From Zarea fungicola (Eukaryota > Ascomycota > Sordariomycetes > Hypocreales > Cordycipitaceae): a stretch of DNA of 64,000 nucleotides. The notes beneath the pieces were generated by a model. The model searched no databases. It saw nothing but the letters and a program-made list of their open reading frames with translations, and was not told the origin of the DNA. The position numbers were made by a program, and so were the translations under genes. Below are positions 56,955-64,000 of this stretch, piece by piece. The stretch lies in the NCBI GenBank assembly GCA_900169235.1, contig FWCC01000328.1:62001-126000 (forward strand). The letters are read 5' to 3'. Within the stretch, counting starts at the first letter, position 1, and the number at the start of each line of letters is the position of its first letter.

Positions 56955-57259
56955 CTAGTTAGAAATTCAGGCTGACAATGAAGGGTCAATGTACCGCATA
57001 GATCCCCTCGTTGGCAAGTCAGTCGGATGTGTAGAACAGGCAAATTTTGGAAAATCGAAAGAAAAGAGAAAATGATCATTTTGTGTCAGTGAATGTACAT
57101 TAGTCCGAATCCCGCATGTCCCTATAACCATGCCCAGATATCCATGCCTCCTGTTACCGGCCATTCCCAAAAGGCGAAAAAAGCGAAGAAAAGAAAAGAA
57201 AACACCAGACTACCAGGATGCAGAAAAATGATAACGAGGATTTAGCTCAGCGACCAGCG
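56955..57259. other. convergent 3' region
   Basis: 305 bp between the TRP channel (+) and CFEM receptor (-) stops; purine-rich AAAAGCGAAGAAAAG-type tract near 57180. No gene. Confidence 0.5.
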
Positions 57260-58905
57260 CTATGGAATGCTGCTCCCCTGCACTCTCACCGGTCGTTGGA
57301 GCCCGTCTTCTTCATGCCACACATCATGATGATCTTCGGTTCCCATGGACCCGCGGCTATGGGAATCAACGCGCCAGCTATATGCGGTCGCTTCTGGCTG
57401 CTTTGGGCTCGCTGTGCATGAAGAAGTCGCCAGCGTGGACGAGCGCTTATTGGGGAGTGCCGCCTCTTCATCTTCATCCAGACGCGTGTGCCTTGTACTT
57501 CGTGACGAAATGCGATTCAGCGTTAATCTAGAACGACTTGTAAGCATGGTACTCCAAGTTGACATGTGCCACTTGGTGCAACAGAGAACTTACGTAGAGT
57601 TGCCTGGTTCGGCGCCAAAAACCTGCGGCGCCAGGCGAACGAGAATTAATCGCATGGCCGGCAGACATGTGCAGATCAGCCCGACCTCGACTTCAATTGT
57701 AGACCACCAGACAATATCCCACTGGTCCCAGGTTGGATTGGATGTCGATGCGTAGTGTCGAACGGATGCAAGTCGCAGAAACGATACCACTGTCACACTT
57801 TTTGAAAGGTCAGTATGAGCGTGCACCAGTAAAGACGCGAGTGAAAGGACATTTCTCACCTGGCACCTGTTAGAAACATAAGAGCAGCTCCCAGCTTTTT
57901 CTTCCAATGGAGGTTTAGTTTGTGGATTTGGAAGAGGGGAATCGCCAGCAGCCAGATATCTGATGCGACGTTCAATGCACTGTTGGCCCAGCCCGCCACG
58001 TTGATGTTGAAGCAGCGTCCCTGAACACTGTCATCGTTTATAAAATTGTATTTCTCCCATTGAAAGCTGACGGGAAGGCACTGCGTAATGATGACGACGG
58101 TAAAGGATATCGCGGCGGCGACGTGAAAAATGACGGTTGCCCAGAGCAGCATGCGGATGCCGCGACCAAAGAAAATATTGAGATAGAAAAAAGTCAAGGC
58201 CAACTTGACAAGGAGCATTAAGAGAATGTAGATTATTTGAATCGCGTAAAAATAGCGCCCAAAGGCGATGAGACTGGCACGCTCCAGGCCCCAGACGTCC
58301 TTGCCCATGCCATGAGCTGTCAGGCCAAATATGGTGAGACCGATACTGGGCAGCCCGAGAGCAACGGCGAGGATAATTGTCCAGTCTTCAGTGTTGAGCC
58401 GTCGTTTGGCACTGAAGAACTGCATGTAGAGGAGGCGCGCAATGATGAAAAGAAGGGTGCTGGCCGACATGGCTATGATCATGGTGTTGAACTTGACTAT
58501 ACGATTGCGCACGGGTGTATGACAAGTCGTTTCCGTAACATTTCTGGTAACTGCAAATCATGTTAAAATCCAGCAATGCCATCTTCACTTGAGACTGCTC
58601 GTACATATAGATTCAGGAAGGGAACACGAAACCAAGACACATTTGTCGATTTCGTCTTTATCTGGGCCGCATAGGCATGTGTCTTTATATGACGCGCAAT
58701 ATTGCTGAAAACATGGCAACTGTTTTTCGATTAGTGGATTCAGCTAATTGACAGAGCTTCAAGCTTTACTTACGGCGCAATGAGGTAGCGTAGACTCCAT
58801 TTCATTTGCGCGACTGACTAACGCTGATGGCAGCGGCACTGTGGTGGATGATAGAAAAGCAGCAACATTGCTGGGGCCAACAAATGTTGCAACATTGGTA
58901 GTCAT
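57260..58905 (-). CDS. CFEM-domain PTH11-like GPCR
   Basis: Exons 58905-58774, 58719-58605, 58550-57860, 57797-57594 and 57536-57260 (introns 54, 54, 62 and 57 bp) give 472 aa. The extracellular N-terminus has a CFEM domain with eight cysteines (43, 47, 52, 59, 61, 71, 76, 92; ending CxC-x9-C-x4-C-x15-C). Seven hydrophobic helices of the fungal rhodopsin-like PTH11 class follow (~100-380), with DWTIILA after TM1 and WANSALNVASDIWLL. The C-terminal tail is Ser/Arg-rich and acidic. PTH11-type receptors sense surface and host cues in plant and insect pathogens. The 5' start is less sure: MTTNVATFVG lacks a strong signal peptide, so an additional upstream exon is possible. The intron-3 acceptor AAAAAG was chosen by frame. 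Confidence 0.85.
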
Positions 58906-60552
58906 GCTGGCGGCTTTATGGAGGAAGCTTTGGACTCATGTTCGAAGTTACAAAAGGCAATACCAACCTTGGCTTTGGAGCTGCAAAACAGCACCTGGGA
59001 TGCGCCCACTGTTGTAATGAGTGACTGGAAAACAAAACTAAGCTCTGTGGCAAGGCTATAATGGCTTAAAAGTCTGCAGATGCCAAATGAAGGAGAGAAT
59101 TGATGACAGATCAAGTAACGGAGGGCAGCCTCTACTGTATGTATGTATTCAAGCTGACAGGATCTGTCAAAACCCACGGGTTTGAGATGTGGAGAGGCAA
59201 CTCGGCATCAGCACGGGCGTGGTGATTGCGGAGAATCACATCACAAGTACGCGACTCTCCACCAAAGCTAAATATCTCAATGACAGGGTTTGCATCCTCC
59301 GTTCCAGGCCCAGTTGTCGAGGGTGTGTGTGCTGGGCAAATACGAAAAGGGAGATGCTGCACACTGTGCGCAGGGGAGAGACAGGGGCCATCCAATGGGT
59401 TGTGGGCTAATTCCACATATGCTGCTGGGGCTGGTTGTTAATAAAATCCTGCAGCCGAGCTTCGGAGTTGAGCATGAAGTAGGGCATTGATTTGAAATTT
59501 CAGGCCAGCCTGAAGGATTCTGGCTCCTGTTCGCCACGCGAGGCGTTGTCTTATTAGTCGACAGCGCAACGCCTTTTGTCGCAAGACGTTGAAGGAGGAA
59601 CCAACATATGGGACATTCAGGCACATATTTTCAGCGCCCCATGCGCCGGTAAATCTTACTTTTCAGAGTCTAGCTATTTTTAATTGGCATTTTAAGACAG
59701 CGGCAGTGAGAAAACCCATTTGTTGCTCCAGCTCGTTGGTGCTAGCGGATTCCTAGACCCAGGGACAACCAGGACTAGTGAGGGATCTTCGTGGGGGACT
59801 GCGGACCCCGGGATGCTCCCGCTGCCAATGGGCGAGTGACAAAGTGAAAGACAGGTCTCGAGCAAGAAAAAAATTGTTACATGGGGCATCCGGTTGTCGC
59901 TGAAGTCGCAGGCGTCGTAAGACACGGACACACCCGGTCAACAGTGGCACACCGGCCCGTGACGCAGCAAGTGTTCAGCAGTGGCTTGCTGGACCTGGCT
60001 TCCCGTCAATATGTGCTCAGCGTGTATGGCAAATAACACGCCAAGCTTGCAGGGATTCTGGTCTCTGCCAGCTCTGGTGGAAAATGTCCGGGTTAGGTAT
60101 CAGCCCACCGCTGTGCTCAGGAAAATACGCAGTAACTAAGTTGGTAGAGTCGCTTCAGCGCCATGCATGACCAATCTAGACGTCGCCAGGCCGCCGTTAT
60201 TACAAAGACACCACGATTCGCGTCCTGTCTTCGACTGTCTCGAAAGTTCTCTCGTCCGTGAGTATTGACGGGAAACACAGTTAGACATGCCATTTGCCCT
60301 CGCCGTCCCCAACTTGTCGTCAGTGTTATGAAAGTTTCCGATAGCCTTGTCAGCAAGGCTACTTGCTCATAGGCCGGGGCTCGAGGCTGAAAGTCTCGCA
60401 CTAGAAGCACGTGTAGACTGAAGGGTACCGTAAATCGTACCATTGTGCAGCGCTTTGGGTGGGCTGAGATCTTCCCCGCCCCCAAAACAGCACATGCCAA
60501 GTTCTGTCCAACGTAATGTAAATTCCTACCAGCAAAAGGTGAAAAAAAAGCA
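58906..60552. other. intergenic (divergent promoters)
   Basis: 1.6 kb without a supported gene. Overlapping frames at 59132-59626 and a 185-codon minus frame at 60117-60674 lack motifs and the latter overlaps the start of the next gene. Confidence 0.5.
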
Positions 60553-62281
60553 ATGAATAGCCGCAACGCAGGCACCGGGCCTCGGAACGACGCCATCGAC
60601 GAGAGCCAGAGAGTCAAACGATGGGCTCCGCGGGCCAAGACGGGATGTGTGACATGCCGTCGCCGCCGAGTCAAATGCGACGAGGCTAAGCCGATTTGCG
60701 GACAATGTGTCGCGACACGACGATACTGCGCCGGTCCCTTCTATCAGGACTCTGCGCCTACCCTGCCGTCAAGTCAGGACTGGCCTGCCGCTCTTGCGCG
60801 GCGGGCGATGACTGCGCCCAAGAGCGTGCGGCCAACTAACCACCGAGGCTGGGAGGTTGTCCCCGAAGGATGGGATGTGGTAGAGGCATACGAATATCGT
60901 GAGTGCACTGCCGACACGCGACGCACTTTGCTACGACGTCTCTTGGCAAACACAAACTAACTTGCTCGTCTACTTTTTTCAATTTTAGTTGGCACACAAT
61001 GCTTACCGATAATGATGAGCCTGAATCTAATGGCGCCAGGCCCGGCTGGCCCAACAACCTTGGCGGCGATACCCGGTTCCGCCAACTCGGAATCATTCAT
61101 TTCACGTGTCATCGCAGATCGAATCGTTTTTGTCTCCTGTCATCGGCGCATCTCACTACAACCGAGCACTTCATATGGCACGACGCATCTGTGGTCTCGT
61201 TTTTACGAGCTTACAAATCGACATCTACAGAAAATCAACCACGACATTACGCAAACTACGGGCGACAGATTAGACTATCTGCTAAAGAGACGAGTCTTCG
61301 AAAGAATATGCGACTTGACAGAAGCCGAGGTATGTGAACCCCGTCGTGTTAAGCATGAGACCTCGTTGGTTGACTGGCTCTACTATCCAGCATGTCTTGT
61401 GTCTACCTGGTTGGCGTGCCCACATGAATGGATACTTTGCCTTGTTAAAAATGTTTGGCATACCAAAAAACCTCCCATCAACTAATCCATGTTTCATGGA
61501 AACATTGCGATCCATGACTGTGTAAGTGGCTCCTAAAATAACCCTCGCATTGGTCAACCTCATACATGCTAAAACGCCATCGCCACGCCCCGGCAGCTAT
61601 GCGACTGTGGGCAATACTGTTTCAAGCATGGAGCATCAGCTGCTTAGCATATACGACTTTGATGACGCCGAGATTGCATCTATTTTTGCCAAAAGCGAGT
61701 ATCCACCATTTCCGTGCCCGACGAAACTCTTTGCAGAAATAGTCGCAATCAATCGGCTGCGGCTTATGGCTACTTCATGCAAGATTGGCGCTCTCATGCC
61801 CGCAGTCAACGCCATCTTTAGGCGGATACAAGCGTTTGACCCGGAGACGTGGCGCATTAGTGAAAACTTCCCAATACCAGACATCCCAGAAGTGCCTCTA
61901 ATGGCAAGGATCTTTCAGCTCTCCGTTAGCCTGTACGGGCTGCTGTCGCTGCGGCTGGAGATGACCGACGCCAGCGTGGCCCCAGGATGGGCCAACAGGG
62001 CCGCCACGCTCAGCGAGCTCTTGACGCTAATGCGCAAGGCCGCAGTGCAGCCAAAGTGCTTAAACGTCATGGTCTGGGCCGCCGCAGTCGCTGGTGTTGC
62101 ACTTGCCGATGGCGGACCAGCAGAGAGCAGACAGTTTATCATCGACTGCTTGGTCGCGGTGGATTCGGGCATTCTAGGATACGGCATTGCCGCCGTGACA
62201 TGGCGCAGACTTGAGGTGTTCTGGGCGTCTGGTAAGACTAGCTGGGAGGACTGTTGGAATGAATTTTATCTACTATTTTAG
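60553..62281 (+). CDS. Zn2Cys6 transcription factor
   Basis: Exons 60553-60898, 60989-61329, 61391-61521 and 61597-62281 (introns 90, 61 and 75 bp) encode 500 aa. One Zn2Cys6 cluster (C32, C35, C42, C49, C52, C59; CX2CX6CX6CX2CX6C) with basic RRRRVKC lies near the N-terminus. The fungal regulatory region follows without a clear named domain, but HMNGYFALLKMFG, YDFDDAEIASIF and EIVAINRLRL are typical of the fungal-specific TF family of acetate/secondary-metabolism-type regulators. No adjacent pathway gene identifies its target. All four exons join in phase and each intron removes an in-frame disruption. Confidence 0.87.
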
Positions 62282-64000
62282 CGAGCATTACATAAGGGAG
62301 CTAAAAAGGGAAACTGGTAATGTTCAACTCGAAAGTGAAACTTGAATCGTGATTCCAGTTTGTCGATGTAAGCTGCCTACGCGTGTATGTAGAGAATCTA
62401 CCACTCCCTAGCTGCAGCGAGCACAAGACCCATAAGGCTTTTGCACACGGATCGCGTGCGTCTCCAAATTGAATAATAATTCGTGCTGACAGGGCCGATT
62501 GGGGCTTGCCACAAGTTGACAGGTCTTGATGCACAGACCTGTACCTGTGTAATTTGTCAATCTGTCAAAGTGACAAGACGCAGGAAAGTCCCGACAAATT
62601 GATTAAGCCGCCAACGGTGAGTTTGAAGGAACAATAATCTTACCGTCTCTCTGTGATCTACTCCGACTCGTCAGAGGTGGAACCGTCCAGAATCAGTAGT
62701 AATTAATGACTTGATGAGAAGCTGACAGGTGGGGTGGCGATCAGTTGAATGAAGCCGCAGTCAGAATGTTGCTTCTGCAAACCGTTCGCGTAACTAGTGA
62801 CAGTTGCCACATCATCTTCAGTGTTTCACATTGGATCTTTCATAAATATCATTCAATGTTGTAAAAAGACCGACAAAAACATGTTTTTGTCAGGAGAGTC
62901 TGAAATGAGCTGTCAGATTGACTTGTAAGAGATGAAATTAGATCCACAGGTCTTCAACCCAAAGCAAATTGATCTCAACATTCAAATTAACTCCAGAGCC
63001 AGGTTACAATATTTGTAATGAGTGTGGGTGGTGCTCGCCGCAACAGCCTAGTTGTTCACTCAGACCACTCGAGTAACTAGCAAGGCATCAAGAGAAGACT
63101 GAGCCTCAAAAGACCTGACTACCAACTTCGTAGAGTATCACATGTGGAGGAAACCTTTCCAAAACGCTACCTGCTCTTGGGAAATGATCAATTTGTCCCT
63201 AGATATATACTCCACACGTGGCCTCAGCAAATAAATTGTTTCTAGATTAAGCCGTACCAAAAACCCAAAATCTCCTTTGGCCACCCCATTCCAATGCGCA
63301 CACAGTGTTGACAGTCTCAGTGGCCCAAGATAAAATGGAGACATTGGAAGACTGCGGACAGGGTTTCAGTCCTTCCAACCGATTATGCTCTGTGACGTAT
63401 CCCAGAGCTGCTTGCATAGGCCCTCAGTTGATCTCCAGACGGCTGCACTGGCCAGCCGCCACCAGAGACAGTGTTGGCATCAATACAGAATGTAAACTTG
63501 CTTCAGTATTGGTGGCAATACAAAAGAGATAGTTTTCTTCCCGGGAACCTTGGGGACGCCGAATGCCGCGCCCTTGTACATACGTCGCCCCTGGGCATCA
63601 TCGTACGAATATTAACAGTCTCGTGACCGCCGCACTGTCAGGTGATATTAAATGACTTGCCTGATATCGGTTCAAATATGGCAATGCTATTGGCCTGGGG
63701 TGGAGCAGCAGGCTGAAGGCATGCCGCTTTTTGTCGCTGCCCAGGCTACATTACAGGTTATTACTATATTGCCACCATCACGATGTCCCAGCAGGCTCCG
63801 AGGCCGCACCAGCAATGGCAGGCAGATCGCATTGTGCTGGTACAATTAGAAAACAAGTTTCCTAGTTATCCCTGCACCTCCTAAGATATATAGAGAAGGT
63901 ATATATATGTAAAATGTTTTAGCCTGGATTGAATGGCCGCCAGGCTGAACTTATTACGGCGTTCTATATTACTTCCAGCGCCGGATTGCTGCTGCTAAAT
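62282..64000. other. right-end region, no gene recognised
   Basis: The last 1.7 kb shows only frames under 80 codons on either strand, without motifs or plausible splicing. A (TA)n-like run is near 63885-63910. A gene could begin beyond the window. Confidence 0.5.

Noticed and set aside
60125..60165. GTTGGTAGAGTCGC string resembling a tRNA A box
   Set aside because: No B box, anticodon stem or acceptor pairing follows.
60117..60674. 185-codon minus-strand frame
   Set aside because: Overlaps the start of the Zn2Cys6 gene, is Arg/Leu-rich in a way expected of an antisense frame, and has no recognisable domain.
1..64000. CRISPR array, operons or ribosome-binding sites
   Set aside because: The sequence is eukaryotic with spliceosomal introns; no spaced identical repeats of CRISPR type were seen.

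Overview
The window is nuclear DNA of a filamentous ascomycete. Short introns of about 42-190 bp with GT..AG ends interrupt most genes. The protein families are typical of Pezizomycotina: Zn2Cys6 regulators, a CFEM/PTH11-type receptor, an ABCC transporter, a TRP-Y channel and small secreted cysteine-rich proteins. The gene repertoire and compact introns suggest Sordariomycetes, probably Hypocreales. That placement is inference, because no rDNA or marker gene was compared.

Layout from left to right. 1-5.3 kb: a small secreted 8-cysteine protein (+), a DszC/acyl-CoA-dehydrogenase-like flavoenzyme (-), then about 2.2 kb without a convincing gene. 5.3-9.9 kb: a full-length ABCC (MRP-type) transporter (+). 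11.9-14.3 kb: a regulator with two consecutive Zn2Cys6 clusters (+). 14.6-17.1 kb: a BRCT-WGR-PARP poly(ADP-ribose) polymerase (-). 18.3-19.5 kb: a secreted Ser/Thr-rich repeat protein with dibasic sites (-).

20.1-26.7 kb is the accessory part of the window. It is AT-rich and holds two diverged, mutually inverted copies of an intron-bearing CCHC zinc-knuckle/Gln-rich element. It also holds an 18-bp minisatellite, a MITE-like 226-bp block with 16-bp perfect inverted ends, a perfect 43-bp inverted duplication of the start of a tRNA gene, and the intact intron-containing tRNA-Ser(UGA).

27-43 kb returns to housekeeping genes: TAF11 (+), an SDR oxidoreductase (-), a bZIP factor with a His-rich tract (+), a small secreted 6-cysteine protein (+), GTP cyclohydrolase I (+) and a KDM5/JARID1 histone H3K4 demethylase (-). 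43.8-54.2 kb: a secreted histidine-phosphatase-like protein, a GPI-type DUF7136-like protein, an unknown 143-aa protein, SLX1 and SF3A3 (all -), eIF4A-III/FAL1 (+) and a secreted orphan (-). SF3A3 and eIF4A-III are head to head across 282 bp. 54.9-62.3 kb: a YVC1-like TRP channel (+) converging on a CFEM/PTH11-like receptor (-), then a second Zn2Cys6 regulator (+). The last 1.7 kb shows no gene.

There is no obvious biosynthetic cluster or single operating system here. Chromatin and DNA-repair genes (PARP, KDM5, SLX1), transcription and splicing genes (TAF11, SF3A3, eIF4A-III) and surface or secretion genes are interspersed. All splice sites were read by eye and checked for reading phase; none has transcript support.
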